The notes beneath the pieces were generated by a model, which worked only from the letters and a program-made list of their open reading frames with translations, ran no database searches and was not told the DNA's origin. From Ianthella basta (taxonomy: Eukaryota > Porifera > Demospongiae > Verongiida > Ianthellidae), in contig OZ025869.1 of the NCBI GenBank assembly GCA_964019415.1, positions 4,156,765-4,220,764 of the forward strand: 64,000 nt of DNA, read 5' to 3'. The position numbers and the translations under genes were made by a program. Below, in pieces: positions 33,850 through 49,722 of the stretch (its first letter is position 1; each line of letters begins with the position of its first letter).

Positions 33850-34435
33850 TATAGCCATAGAATTCAAACCTGTACAGTCATGTGCATGGTGCATGGCTGG
33901 CCCCTCATATAGAGCCAGGATATTAAGGGAAGGGCTGGCTGGATTAATTGATTTTCATCATGCACACTATAGATATAATAGCCTCGTTCCCATGCAGGCT
34001 ATCCTAGTGCACCCTTCCACATGGACCATGTAATTGGCAGTGGACAGCCAGTCTGGGAGCATGGCTATGTATAATCATACACATAAATAATGCAACCTAT
34101 ATGCAGTGCTAGGTGCTCTGTCAAGCTGCATGCTGGTATATACTTATACAATAGACTTTAAAATTGCAATTATACATTCAGTGAATAGAAATTTGATGAT
34201 AGCCAAATGCAATGCCATGCACAATGTTGTGACTACAATCAATAGCTATACAAAAAAGGTAAACAGAACAGTAGTACAATGGTTACTATCAGAACTAGTG
34301 AGAGTGCAGAACAATACGGGAAGGAGGGGGGAGTGGGTGGGTCTGTGTGGGCGGGGCCCACATAAGGAGGAAAAAGGGACAGAAAGTATCTGTGTCTGAG
34401 GAAGGAATGGTGCTTTTGTACAGGAAGAGGTCGAG
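33850..34435. other. unannotated stretch
   Basis: AT-rich with no supported gene. Confidence 0.4.
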
Positions 34436-34439
34436 CGGC

Positions 34440-34810
34440 TTGTCCTTCAGAGGTGGAGGGAGTAGGTAGAGCAGCTTGTCCTTCAGAGGTGGAGGGAGTG
34501 GGTGGAGGGGCTTGTCCTTCAGAGGTGGAGGGAGTGGGTGGAGGGGCTTGTCCTTCAGAGGTGGAGGGAGTGGGTGGAGGGGCTTGTCCTTCAGAGGTGG
34601 AGGGAGTGGGTGGAGGGGCTTGTTCTGCAGAGGTGGAGGGAGTAGGTGGAGGGGCTTGTTCTGCAGAAGTGGAAGGAGGAGGTGAAGTGGCTGTTCCTTC
34701 AGAGGTAGAGGTAGAAGGCGGAGCAGCTTGTCCTTCAGAGGTGGAGAGATGAGGTGGAGTGGTTTGTGCCTCAGAAGGGGAGGGAGGAGACAGAGTGGCT
34801 TCTCCTTAGA
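34440..34810 (+). repeat. 36-bp minisatellite, frame-neutral (12-residue unit)
   Basis: About nine units of GAGGTGGAGGGAGTGGGTGG + AGGGGCTTGTCCTTCA, with diverged units at the right end. The unit is exactly 12 codons, so one frame stays open (EVEGVGGGACPS repeated). No start context, splice site or conserved flank supports coding. Purine-rich on the + strand. Confidence 0.85.
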
Positions 34811-35099
34811 GGTGGAGGGGGGGGAGGGAATATATGTTATGCATCAGCTTACACCACTGTGTGTGCTATTCAGTGTGCATGAATAAATGTTGCTAATTAT
34901 AGGATTGTTGCTGCATGAAGAACAGTGTGAAGAAGAAATTATTAAGCATAAACACAGCCAGGCTGTTGGAAGAGGGCCACATCCAAAGACAGGCACGATG
35001 GAAGAGGGCTACATCTGAAGACCTCTTGGCAATGCATCGACAAGACACAACTGGCGCCGTTACTGTCTGTAGACCTTTGAAACAACATAGGGCTGGAAC

Positions 35100-35175
35100 A
35101 AAAGTGGCGCCACCAGGAATCGAACCCAGGACATCTGGCTTTAGCTGCCAGTGCTAAAGAATTTCTTCCTTCCTG
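35100..35175 (-). repeat. tRNA-related SINE fragment with B box
   Basis: On the minus strand CTGGC-AGCTAAA-GCCAG forms an anticodon-like stem-loop, followed by GGGTTCGATTCC, a canonical RNA polymerase III B box, and TGGCGCCA. The loop lacks the usual T33, and the 5' half is not tRNA-like. It is therefore a tRNA-derived repeat fragment rather than a tRNA gene. Confidence 0.55.
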
Positions 35176-35265
35176 TCACTGTTCTTCATGCAGCAATAAT
35201 CCTGTAGCTAGCAACAATTCCTTCAAGCACGGTTTTTAAGGGCTGAAGAGCGAGTGGTTGTTGGC

Positions 35266-35300
35266 GGGGCATCGTAGCTCAGTGGCTAGAGTGGTGAGAC
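35266..35300 (+). repeat. tRNA-like A-box fragment
   Basis: TAGCTCAGTGGCTAGAG matches a polymerase III A box and D-arm. No anticodon stem or B box follows. Confidence 0.45.
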
Positions 35301-35924
35301 AGTTTGCACACTGCAGTGTGCACTAGATACCACATTGTTGTATGGTGAAGCCATACATCAATGGTGAACACTGTGGTATATATTGCACAAAGACCAGTTC
35401 TGCTATACTTTAATTTTCCCAGGAGTACTGGCCTCTTAGTTTTAGCCAATTAGCTTAATGTACAATGTATTATACTTCAAATTTGTTGTTGGCATTTATC
35501 ACACTTTTCTTGCAGTCCAGCTGCTGTCCACATTGCACTTTCTCGCAGCATGTGCATGTGTCAACTTGTTGATGGAACATGCCATGGCTGCGTATGCTCA
35601 TGACAAGCCATGATTACACATGACTTGATTGTGTGCATATGCATGCTAGTGTTCATCAAAGGATCAAACAAATGGAAGAGTCCAATTTTGTACTAAATGC
35701 TACTGCAACAAGCTAAAGCACTTCGAACGGGTGCAAGCAGAACTTTTTCTGCATGCTTACAGTGACTGCCCCTTCTTCATTTTGTAGCTACAGCGACTGC
35801 AAATAGTGCTTTCTTACGCAGTCCAAACTTGGTAAGGCCTGGTGTGGGAAACTACTGTACCGATTAAAAATAGCTAACCATAAAATCGCATACAGCTTGC
35901 AGATACTGTGCGTGCACGGAATTC

Positions 35925-36718
35925 ACTCGTACGAGTAAGAAATATACTCGTACAAGTGAAGAATGTACTCGGAAGTTAACACATTTTAAGCATTAATACT
36001 ATATTCATTCGAATGTGCGAAATCGTCTTTACCTGTGAAATCGTGTCCAAAGAGAAGACGTTGTCTTGTATACTGAACGAAATGGCAGTGAACAGAAGTG
36101 GTAGGAATTGAAGGATGTATGCAGTCACGCTGGGAAGACAAACCATGTGAATGTGAAGCAGGTTATTGGACAGCTCGCGAAGATCGCGGTCGGAGCAGAC
36201 GTTGTCGTGAGGTTTAGTGCCAGCGACACCTCGGCGCAGTGGCTGGTTTGCTAGACTGGGACCCTCCTAAGAGCCAACAAAGTGGAAGACGGCAGAACAG
36301 GTTAGCTCATATCTCCATATAATCCCATTACGCAATGTGCACAATATAATGTTTAATATAGCTAAAATGTCTTCCATACAATTCCTCACTTTCCTCCTCT
36401 GCCCTTGCCTCCTCAAGAGAAAGACACCTTGTGACCGGTTCCCGATTTCTGCTTCTTCTCTCTGCGGGGAGAGTCCTGGCGATGCGTGAGATACCTTGAG
36501 TCCACGAACTAACACTTCACTGCCATAAATAACCAGATAAAGGGTGAACATGTCTTCTTTCTTCTGTTAAAAGGCCCGTCGCTCTCTAAGATCACTCCCG
36601 ACGTATGATTTTTGCTCAAGAGCAATCGTTCATTAATGCCTATGGTTCACACGTTGGCCATTTTTACTTGTACAAGTGAGATTTTCACTCGCACGAGTAG
36701 GATTTCACTTGCACGAGT
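35925..36718. repeat. element-like segment bounded by phased 12-bp palindromes
   Basis: The left end has ACTCGTACGAGT (35925) and ACTCGTACAAGT (35946). The right end has ACTTGTACAAGT (36666), ACTCGCACGAGT (36687) and ACTTGCACGAGT (36707). The steps are 21, 21 and 20 bp, two helical turns. Because the motif is a palindrome, the ends also form inverted repeats. This looks like a MITE or small transposon with multimeric transposase sites. Confidence 0.65.
36490..36551 (-). other. candidate short first exon inside the palindrome-bounded segment
   Basis: The ATG at 36551 reads MFTLYLVIYGSEVLVRGLK and stops at a donor-like AAG|GTATCT. No partner exon was identified. Confidence 0.25.
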
Positions 36719-37070
36719 ACGATTTTACGCTAGATTCACATGCGTGTTGTCTGACTAAGTATTATTAATTGCTACTGTACATACTACACATTGCATTGTT
36801 GAGTAGCTTCAGACACCAAAGTCGTCGAAATGGCAATGTTGATTCACTGAAGTGCTCTTCACGTGTGCTTCATTGCAGTCCAAGCAGCTAACTACGTACG
36901 TAGTAAATTCCTCCAACTACGGTGAAAACAAGAGCAGCACTTCTAGAGAAGAATCTTTCTGAGTTATTGTGCATTCCTTCTGATCTGCTACGTGCTTGAC
37001 AACGAAACATTCAAAGGTTCCATGAATCGGCGACGTTTCTTCTCAATGTTTGAAAACAACAAGCCACTTA

Positions 37071-37180
37071 TAGTACACTAAGCTGGCCTATATGCTTTTT
37101 ATTTCACTCGCCCTTGGGCACTTTGCGCCCTCGTGCATCATGAAATTAAAAGCATATAGCCCAGCATAGTGTACTATAAT
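37071..37180. repeat. hairpin with GGGCACTTTGCGCCC loop
   Basis: The arms of about 37 bp (TAGTACACTAAGCTGG..TATATGC and the inverted TATAGCCCAGCATAGTGTACTA) enclose CTTGGGCACTTTGCGCCCTCGTGC. The loop core is shared with the hairpins at 18911-19030 and 49740-49790, although the stems differ. Confidence 0.8.
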
Positions 37181-37296
37181 TATAACTTACATGTTACTCA
37201 TGAACACATCACCCACACAAAATGGCTCCCTGTAAAGGTACATATGCATGCATGGTCACTATATGTCTACCAACACTCTTTACACCAAGTGCTCAC

Positions 37297-41377
<4,081 letters not shown>

Positions 41378-41608
41378 CTAACAATTAAGGAAGGAGCAAT
41401 GTAAGTCCAATGTAAATCTACACAAAACATAAAGCAAATTAATATACAAAATAAATTTTGAATTATGTAATAATTGAATAATGAACCCAGGCACACATGT
41501 GCACTGCCTGTGATAATAAACAACAAGAACGCACCAATATATCGATATAAATCAGATTGCGAGTCAAGGAAAATTTTATATATGAGCAGTCTGTGAGTTT
41601 TTGTTGCT

Positions 41609-42058
41609 TCAGGTATGTGCATGTGACTCTGTGATGGTTAGTTCAGTGGAATCTGGGAATCGGGGAATGAACTGAGGCTTGGACCTTGATCCTCTGATGC
41701 ACAAGATTGCTGATCTCAGGAGTGAGTAGCCAAGATGGCATCTCAGCCAACCCATTGTGGTCGCATAGGACTGGTTTCTCCTTTCCGATAGGAGGTGTGC
41801 TAGCCTCCGGTAGAAGATGGTAGTAGCTCTACTCATGCTCCCAGTGGTGCTGAAAATAAGAGTGAAGGATCCGTTCTCCACTTCAATGATCTTTTGTTCA
41901 TACGATCTCTTCTTCATCTTCTCATGGTGGTTGAGGCTTGAGTGCAATGGGAATTTCCAGTTAGACTTGGCAAAAGGATTGAATACCTCAACATCAAAGA
42001 ATGCCATCTGTCTATTGCCCCAATAGATAGATGGCATATACAAAATAAATGCGCACAC
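41609..42058 (-). mobile_element. retroelement-type C-terminal domain fragment
   Basis: The minus frame reads NRQMAFFDVEVFNPFAKSN, then FTLIFSTTGSMSRATTIFYR RLA, then TTMGWLRCHLGYSLLRSAIL CIRGSRS. I know this block as a frequent C-terminal extension of reverse-transcriptase elements in cnidarians and sponges, probably nuclease-like. Only this block is present, with no RT next to it. It is an old fragment. Confidence 0.6.
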
Positions 42059-42203
42059 ACTACACTAACCCTCTATACCGTGTATGTATCAGTGTCTGGT
42101 CCACTCGCTGCACAACACCTTCCTCTGCACCTCCTTCCATTCCCGTCACTTACCACTTCCTTCCCTCCTCTTCCGACTCTCATTCACACACACACAGCAC
42201 ACA

Positions 42204-42797
42204 TACTGTATAGTTTCAAATATAGGCGCCCTTTAAAAATAATTCTAGCGCTGAAAGGTGATTCTTATCAGAATGACCAAAAATATGCAATGACCAAAGG
42301 GCGCTTCAATTAGAAGGGCGCCTAGCATGTGCATTAGAGCGGAATAGTATTTTGAGCGCCCACTCAAAGAACAGCTTGTGTTTCGTGGTGTACTGGCATC
42401 GACTGGACTTGGCACTTGTGGGCTCCTCACCATCAGCAAATACAGGTGCCACCTAGATGTCTTCTTTGTCAGCCTGCGCCACTCAGTTCCAGTGGGCGCT
42501 TCCTTGGTCTCCCCACAGGTCGCTTGACTTGACTTGCTTAAACATCTTCCCATGTTCTGTGGATGCAAAAGAAGCAGCAACACAGCTAAAGTAGTACATC
42601 AGGGCTGCCATTTTGCTGTCTCGCGTTCAGCACATGCGGTATAGTGCAAATAATACCATTTTCGCTCCAATAATTTAGGCGTCACTTGATATTATTTCCA
42701 ATGCCCAAGGGCGTTTACAATTGGAACGGGAAAAAATAGGGTATGCCCTAGGAGGCGCTTTAATTGGGGTGGCGCCTATATTAGAAGTTATACGGTA
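42204..42797. mobile_element. 594-bp MITE with TACYGTATA termini
   Basis: The left end TACTGTATAGTTTCAAATAT AGGCGCC and the right end (reverse complement TACCGTATAACTTCTAATAT AGGCGCC) match at 24 of 27 positions. GGCGCY words recur inside. TA flanks are compatible with a TA target. A minus frame inside has no recognised domain. Its ter­minal 9-mer is also found on the 25254-33000 element. Confidence 0.85.
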
Positions 42798-42809
42798 AGC
42801 ACGCACGCA

Positions 42810-42881
42810 ACCACACACACACCGCGCGTGCAGGCGCACACATACATGCACACATACATGCACACATGCACACACACACCA

Positions 42882-42917
<36 letters not shown>
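42810..42917. repeat. compound CA microsatellite
   Basis: CA runs with ACATACATG interruptions. Confidence 0.9.
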
Positions 42918-42919
<2 letters not shown>

Positions 42920-42921
<2 letters not shown>

Positions 42922-43905
42922 ACTTCTTCTGTTCTCCTTGTCTGCTGGGGGTCATAGGGCAGGTTCCAGTTGTAAGCCTGGGACATGTTTTCGTAGCCAA
43001 CTTCCTTTCCTTTCACAGGTGAGGGGGCTAGTCTCACGCTGGACTACCCTGGGTTGGGGGGGGGGCTGCAGGGCACCTGGCTGTTGATGGCCGTGCTGGT
43101 CACCCATCTGTCAGCCAAGCTGACAGGCCCAGGGGGTGTGGTGTACAGTTGGTGCCACTGGCAGGGTCAAAGAACACATGGTTCACTCACTGAAGCTTCG
43201 TTGGTCGGTCACTGCTGCCATGAAGCAGTACTCTCCTCTGATGAAGAACCGCAATGCTCACACTTCCAGTCGTTGGGAACTCCTTCCAGCAGAGTAAAAT
43301 GTACCACCTCTGCGCAAACAGGGTGTTACTGTGGTCTCCTTCAGCGACTGCATGCTCTTCTTGCCGCCATCTTGATGACGTGCACACACGCGCACACACA
43401 CGCACATGCACGCACACGCACACACACAATCGGTGGTTGGTAGGTTGATGTGTTGGTCAGATAGTACAACGTCTTGTTTACCATGAGCTCAGGTTAACCC
43501 CACAAAGGAGTGGGACAGACGTAGTGCACATTATACTTACATACACATACAAACACTAGGTGGCACTTGGACCACACATTACAATCACATGCCTTGTGCA
43601 CTAAGCACTTGGCAATTAGACATTCAAGTGTAATGCCACCTCAAACTCACAATACCATCCATTCCCAGCACCAGTTTCTCCAGTCTACACATCCCAGCCA
43701 GAGTCTGTTCCATTTCATCCAACTTCAATTTGTCTTCTCTCACTCCATACTGCATGAAGACACAACTCTGGTCAGAAACATGCTACAGACACACCAACAC
43801 AATAGACCGATTGCATAATAAGTCACGTGCCGCCCAAACAGGGCACTACGAGACCGTATCAGTGTATGTACGTACGTAGGGCGTGGCAGCTGCCAAAGAA
43901 GAGCG
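42920..43905. other. unannotated stretch
   Basis: A minus-strand frame at 43187-43370 ends at a donor-like CTTCA|GTGAGTG and reads SVSIAVLHQRRVLLHG, but no domain or partner exon supports it. A CA tract lies at 43380-43430. Confidence 0.3.
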
Positions 43906-44141
43906 ATGGCATCTGAAGGAACAGGAACAATGCCCCCGAGCAATGGTGAAAGGGAAGAAGGCTTACCTGACCAGTTGTGGACTGTGAATCAAGTGCGCGA
44001 CTACTTGCAGAAGTGAAATGGCCGACTCACTGGCAGAAAGAACAACCTCCTGCGCCTGTAAGTACACTGACGCAATGATTACGTTGTTACCAGCTTTCGT
44101 ATTCTGTTCTTGAAGTGAGGGCTTCTCAGCTGGCTCAAGCA

Positions 44142-44323
44142 TCAGAAAGGGTTGGTTCTCCAATACCAGCTTCACAACAGGGTTGAAAACCTTGCCAACG
44201 TTTCGACCATTGCCAACGTTTCGACCAGATGCTCTGGTCTTCTTCAGGGCGAATCTGGTCGAAACGTCGGCAAGGTTTTCAACCCTGTTGTGAAGCTGAT
44301 ATTGGAGAACCAACCCTTTCTGA
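44142..44323. repeat. 182-bp foldback inside the SAP-SWIM gene
   Basis: TCAGAAAGGGTTGGTTCTCC AATA..AACAGGGTTGAAAACCTTGCC is mirrored on the right arm. A CGAAACGTTGGCAA block is duplicated within the left arm. Confidence 0.85.
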
Positions 44324-44719
44324 TATTCTGTTCTTATCGTGAGGCTCTTGTTTTGTGCTTACCTTGTTATGTAGTGCCCAATTTTATCACCAGCATCCAG
44401 AAGCTATCCCCTCGTCGAGTCGGAAGCGCAAGTGTACTGATGGTGCTACTCTTGCTGCAAAGGAACCCTGTCCTGAGGTCTGGCCAACGCCTGGCTGGTC
44501 TGACCAGCCAGACATACTCCCGGTTGTCATGATGCTGGTGATCCTAGCGCACCTTCTGCAAACTGGAAAGGCTATGTCCCGTGACACAGTGCAGTTAACA
44601 CAGAAGTCTTATGAGCGTGACCATGATTTCTTTGGGGGTATGTGCATGATGTGAAGGTGTGCAAAGCTGGTGCCAAATTTTATGTACAGTCAAAATGCTG
44701 GGCATCATAGCGTAAGCAT

Positions 44720-45300
44720 GTGGAATATGCACAGACTGTTTGATGTGTATTGAAGCGAACAACATGTTATTGTGTATTGTCCACGATTGACCTTCACGTT
44801 ATTGTGTATTGTCCATGACAGTTTCTGATTAGCTTGCTTACCTATATATATGCCTGGTTTATTCATTGAGTTGTTTGGTTGCTGATTGAGCTGAGAATTG
44901 AACAGTACACGTGCCCCAGCAGAAAGACTAAGATACAACACTGGCGACGAAGGTAAAATACTTTGTCAGCCAAGATGGCAGCAGCAACCTTCCCAGAATT
45001 CGATGATTCCAAGGAGGACAGGTTGTCATACACTGAGCGGATGCAGCAGTACTTCGTGGCTAACACAGTCAGTGAAGATCGACAAAGAGCCACACTGCTC
45101 AGCACATGCGAACCCGTTACCTATCAACTGATAAAGGACTTAGTAGCTCCAGAGAAACCTACTACAAAGACATTCGAAGATCTTGTTCAGTTGGTGAATG
45201 CACACAAGAACCCGCCGCCTTCAATGAAGTTGGTTGGTTGCCGATTGAGCTGAGAATTTAACGGTACACGTGCCTCAGCAGGAAGACTAAGATACAACAG
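44720..45300 (+). mobile_element. Ty3/gypsy-type LTR-element fossil, mostly deleted
   Basis: A terminal-repeat-like segment ends near 44940 in AAGATACAACA and is followed by a TGGCGACGAAGG primer-site-like sequence and a short Gag-like piece. The last 70 bp of the terminal segment recur at about 45228-45300. Polymerase parts are absent. The element is broken and old, and it is nested in the SAP-SWIM-YqaJ relic. Confidence 0.7.
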
Positions 45301-46432
45301 AGTTGTTCTGTCTGAGGTGCAGCAGTCAAACGACCCTGGAATGGAAGAACAAGTACCTGCACAGCAGCATGTAACATATGCTTCTTGTGTTCCTTGTCCT
45401 GCTGGAACAAGTGGTGGTTTGTGCCAGCATGTGTTTGCACTGCATATTCTCCTGCAGCACCATGCACCCACGTCTCCACCTGCAGCATCTCTCCCTGGCT
45501 CAGATTCAATCACAAGTGGCAAGAAGCTATGGAGCCCCGGAAATGAGACATCACGCCAAGGACAATGATGGAAACCATGGTAGAAAAAGCCAAGGATCCA
45601 TCGCAGAGGAAGAAAAGTGCTATAACATGCAGCCTCTATGAAGCAAGGGGACCGGCAGCCCAGAAGCTATCCAAAGAGAGCATTGGTGCACACAAAGAGG
45701 AACTGAAGGTTGACTGCCGTATGCGACCAATGCAACCATCCAGCACCAGCGATCTACCATATGTCCAGACGCAGTATGGTGAAGCCCTACTGCTGTGTAC
45801 TGTCCAACCAACTCGCTGGTAGTATGGACACATTTAGGGAACAGATACTGCATGCTAAGGAGAGAGGGGATCGGTTGGAAAGAGCTGCTGCAAAGAAGAG
45901 AAAATTCTTTGTCACAATCTAAGCATCCATCTTTGTCTTCTTCTTGCCGATGGTCTGATGAAACCATACAAAAATATCAAAGGCGAAAAGCAGAGGGCTA
46001 TGATGTACCAGATGAGGACTATGAGGCATGGCTGCCTACAGGGGTACCAAGAATCAACTGACCTGGACGAGTACTTTACTGGTACGAGTGCTTTACCTGA
46101 AATAGGAGTTGTTCCTTCTGAGGTGCAAGCATCAGATAACTCCCATCTAATTCCCAGTCCTACCACTTGTTAGCAAAACGATCTCAGATGTCATTGCGCG
46201 GGCCACACTCCATCTCCCTTGATGAAGCCCAACACGTCCAACAAACAACTGTAGGACAAGCCTCAAATGCGCAGTGGCTGGAGCTGCATGCATGCACTAT
46301 TACCTCCTTGAACTTTCAGAAGATTATTAGTCGTCAGTCTGCTTATACCATGGAGTTTTCAGCTCAATCTTCGAACAGCATGACATCGGTCATGTACCAG
46401 CCATTCATCATGGGAGAGTGAATGAAAGCCAT

Positions 46433-49060
46433 TGTAACGGCCTGCCATGAACCCCCATGCACTGTAGACAACTCTGATAGGACAGTGTGTGTGTGCTTGC
46501 TGTATTATTAGTAGGGTTGCTGTATGCATGATGCTCTATACTAGGAACCCGTGGTTTAGGATGTCAATCACGTGTGTATGGTGTGGTGCTGTTACTATTC
46601 TGAGGGACAGCGTGTTAGAACTGCTGCTGTGTGTACCCCCCCTGTTGGTGATCATTCAGTTTTGCATCCGTGGTTAATCGCAAGTGTCCTACGATCGGCG
46701 AGTCTACCACAGTTGGTGTCAGAAGTGGGATCCTTTGCCAGCGACTCTGTCAAGACCCACGCTGTATGGTGGAGAACGGAGTGACAGCGGCTAGAACGCG
46801 AATTTCATGACAACACGATCTGGACAGACATATAGGCTGATGGAGACCAGCGAAACAGGACGGAGTTAGTGAAGATGCTCCTAGAAGATCACAGACGGCG
46901 TGATGAGGAGGCGGCGGAGGAGAGGGCTCGGCAGGAAGCGGAGTCCAGACAGCAATTGGAGTTCCTTACAAAGGCACTGGAAGGTGCAAGTGTTCGCAGG
47001 GATCCCCCTGGTGAGGATGGTGCTAGAATGACCCATAGAGATGCGAAGGTTGGGTTGAAGCTGACTAAGTTGGGCGAGGGTGATTATGCAGAAGCGTTTT
47101 TAACAAATTTTGAACGCATGATGGCTGCATATGGGGTGGACAGGGCACAGTGGGTGTATAGATTGGCCCCACAGCTTACTGGGAAGGCCCAGCAAGCCTA
47201 CGCAGCAATAATGAGGAGGTATAACATCAATGTGGAGACCTACCGTCAGAGATTTCGTGAGGCCCGGCTGAAGGAGGGAGAAACACACAGAGAGCTGACG
47301 ACATGGCTCCTGGATCTTGCCAACAAGTAGATGAAGGAGTGTGATTCTGTCCAGGATGTCGTGGAGGTGATTGTGAGAGAGCAGCTGTTGGATACCATGC
47401 CAGCTGGTGCTCGTATTTGGGTCCAGGAGCGTAAACCCCGGGACAGCACAGAAGCAGGGCAGCTGGCCGATGACTGCTTACAGGCTCGGATGGTGACAGG
47501 CCCGGGACAACCCATAAGCAACCGGAGGGTGAGAAGCCCACAGAGTCGAGACGATGTTACAGCTGCAAGCAGGTTGGCCACATAGAACCGAAGAGAGATG
47601 TTGGCAGGGTTGGGGCAACATCAGGAAGCTCATCCCAGCAGACCAAGAAGGCCCAGCCACTGAAGTGCTACAACTTTGGGGGTGTCGGGCACCGTGCTCG
47701 GCAGTGTCCTGGCAATGCCTTGTTTTGTCATGCCAGGGGGTGGCAGAGGAGACAGGGCTTAACTCTTCATGGAATGGTTGAGGGCCAGGCAGCAGACGAC
47801 ATTCTGCTAGACACAGGCTGCTCCAAGACTCTAGTGCGGAGAGACTTGGTACCCACAGGGAAGGTTCTCCAGGAACCAGTGCCAATCCGGTGTGCTCATG
47901 GTGATACTGTGATGTATCCACTGGCAAACGTTGAGCTACAGCTGGGTGGGGTGGTATTCACAGTTGAGGCAGCTGTGTCTGACAGGTTGCCAATGTCAGT
48001 GCTGCTTGGCACCGATGTACCCCAGTTGGCTGAGTTACTGAATGGGGTTGGTCAGGAGACAGGACCAAAGGATGACGGTGGGGAGGCCAGGGATGTGCTG
48101 GTTGTGACGAGGTCCCAGCAAGAGGCTCGACAAAGAGTGGAGGAGGAGCAACTGGAGAGGCAACAAAGGTCTGGTCTTAGACCTAGCCCCATTGACGAGC
48201 CGGCCCAGGAGACTGCTGACAGCACGGTGGTTGGTGCTGAGTTTGATGACCTTTTTACAAGTGGGAAGGATAGGCAGAGGATGACTAAGTCCCAGAAATG
48301 TGCCAATAAGCACAAGTATGGTGGTGGGCCACGTCAGTCGAAGAGGTTTGCTGTGGCCAACCTCACAACACAGGGTAGTTATATGATGGATATCTTCTGG
48401 AGATCACATCCGCACCAATTTTGGAAGGCTCCGTGATGCAGGGCTCACCGTCAAGCTCCGGAAGTGTCAGTTCGGCATGGCCACCTGTGTCTATCTGGGC
48501 CATGTGGTGGGTAGTGGTGGTTCCCTCCGGCCTGAGCAGTCCAAAGTAGATGTGGTCCAGACCATGCCAGCCCCCCCCCCCCCCCCCCGAATAAAGACCC
48601 AACTTCAGGCCTTTTTGGGTTTGTCTGGGTACTACCGCAAGTTTATACCACAGTACTCCACCGTGGCATTGCTGCTGACGGATCTCACCAAGAAGGACCG
48701 CCCAACCCTCCTGGAGTGGACTGACGAGTGTGACAGGGCATTCAACCAGCTGAAGAAGCTGCTGTGCAGTGATCCTGTGCTCCGGAGCCCGGACTTCGAC
48801 CGCGAGTTTGTGTTGCAAACCGATGCATCCAATCGCGGGATTGGGGCTGTATTGAGCCAGCTAGACAGTGCTGGGCAAGACCATCCCATTGCCTACTTTA
48901 GTAGGAAGTTGCTGCCGAGGGAAGAGAAATACTCCACCGTGGAGAAGGAGTGTTTGTCCATTAACTGGCCATACACCACTTTCGTGTGTACCTCCTTGGC
49001 AGGCGGTTCGCTGTGCAGACTGATCATCATTGCCTGGAGTGGCTACATTGCATCAAGGAA
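46433..49060 (+). mobile_element. Ty3/gypsy LTR-retrotransposon fossil (5' LTR, gag, protease, part of pol)
   Basis: The 5' LTR candidate 46433-46711 (TG..CA, 279 bp) is followed by a TTGGTGTCAGAAGTGGG primer-site region. Parts appear in family order, Gag (from 46869), a retropepsin-like region (about 47760-48060), then the end of reverse transcriptase and RNase H (about 48440-49060). Integrase and the 3' LTR are missing, and a LINE tail joins at the right. It is broken in several places and not recent. Confidence 0.85.
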
Positions 49061-49064
49061 AACA

Positions 49065-49605
49065 ATGCCGCGGAAGGAGGTGTTGGAAAGGAAGGAGTTG
49101 AAGAAAGCCACGAAGATGAGAGTGTACCATGCAATAGTGCTACCAACCATGCTGTATGGCAGTGAGACATGGACAGTGATGAAGAGACATGAGAGTAGAC
49201 TAGGGGCAACAGAGATGGCTTACCTGAGAAGAGTCGAAGGAGTGACGAGGAAGGACCAAGTAAGAAATGCAGATGTGAGAGAGGCAGTTGGACAAGAGGA
49301 GGTGATGGAGAAAGTAAAAAGGAAACAAAGAGCATGGAAGGAGAAGCTGGAGCAGATGGAAGACAGCAGATTAGTGAAGAAGGTGTACACTGAGGAAATT
49401 GCAGGGAAAAGACCATTAGGAAGACCTAGAAAGAAATGGATTGACAGTTTCTAGCTATAGATTTGAGTAATACTACATATTGACTATAGACTATGCATAG
49501 ATGTTACACTGAACTATGACATTAATTTTTAAATACTGTAAAGATAGCGGCGACCTCCTGCATAGGAGATAAGCTGTGGTGATTTATTGATTGATTGATT
49601 GCATA
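49065..49605 (+). mobile_element. LINE 3' fragment with (ATTG)n tail
   Basis: The frame reads KMRVYHAIVLPTMLYGSETW, MKRHESRLGATEMAYLRRV, GVTRKDQVRNADVREA and GKRPLGRPRKKWIDSF. This is the C-terminal region of RTE/jockey-type LINE polymerases. The stop at 49454 is followed by a short 3' UTR and a tandem TGATTGATTGATTG tail (49580-49600), as in RTE-type LINEs. It is 5'-truncated at the junction with the gypsy fossil, which is typical of LINE insertion. Confidence 0.85.
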
Positions 49606-49611
49606 TCTGTA

Positions 49612-49722
49612 TACATCTGCTACTGAACTACCCCCAAAATGTGAGGTGACCTTACACATGGCACAATACAGAACAACAGAACAAGCATTCCTAGACAAGT
49701 TGCTATGTTATATGTAATAGTT
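49612..49722. repeat. remnant of an LRR-gene intron (MITE-free version)
   Basis: GCTACTGAACTACCCCC AAAATGTGAGGTGACC matches the introns near 62588, 52432 and 60938. Here, as at 62588, the hAT-like MITE is absent. Confidence 0.75.

Larger units (their letters stand above)
34811..35920. other. unannotated stretch with tRNA-like fragments
   Basis: Apart from two tRNA-related fragments (35100-35165, 35266-35300), nothing supportable. Confidence 0.4.
43906..46430 (+). pseudogene. SAP - SWIM - YqaJ-type nuclease gene relic
   Basis: Exon 1 (ATG 43906, donor after 44057) reads LPDQLWTVNQVRDYLQ K, a TGA, then NGRLTGRKNNLLRL, a SAP-type DNA-binding helix pair. A second piece (about 44370-44700) leads to DFFGGMCM and VKVCKAGAKFYVQSKCW. 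After an inserted LTR-element fossil, VTYASCVPCPAGTSGGLCQHVFAL gives a SWIM-like zinc site. Next come a KLYEARGPAAQ-type linker and, near 46200, SLDEAQHVQQTTVGQASNAQ W, matching the start of YqaJ-family exonuclease-like domains. The order SAP, SWIM, YqaJ is one I know from uncharacterised cnidarian and sponge proteins. Several frame changes and stops occur, and the nuclease core is cut off by the LTR fossil at 46433. Not functional. Confidence 0.65.

Noticed and set aside
35100-35300. Possible tRNA genes
   Set aside because: A box and B box lie on opposite strands, and neither half completes a cloverleaf. SINE-type fragments are more likely.
48477-49454. A single 325-codon frame that looks like one protein
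   Set aside because: It crosses the junction between the gypsy fossil and the LINE tail, so it is a chance fusion of two elements.
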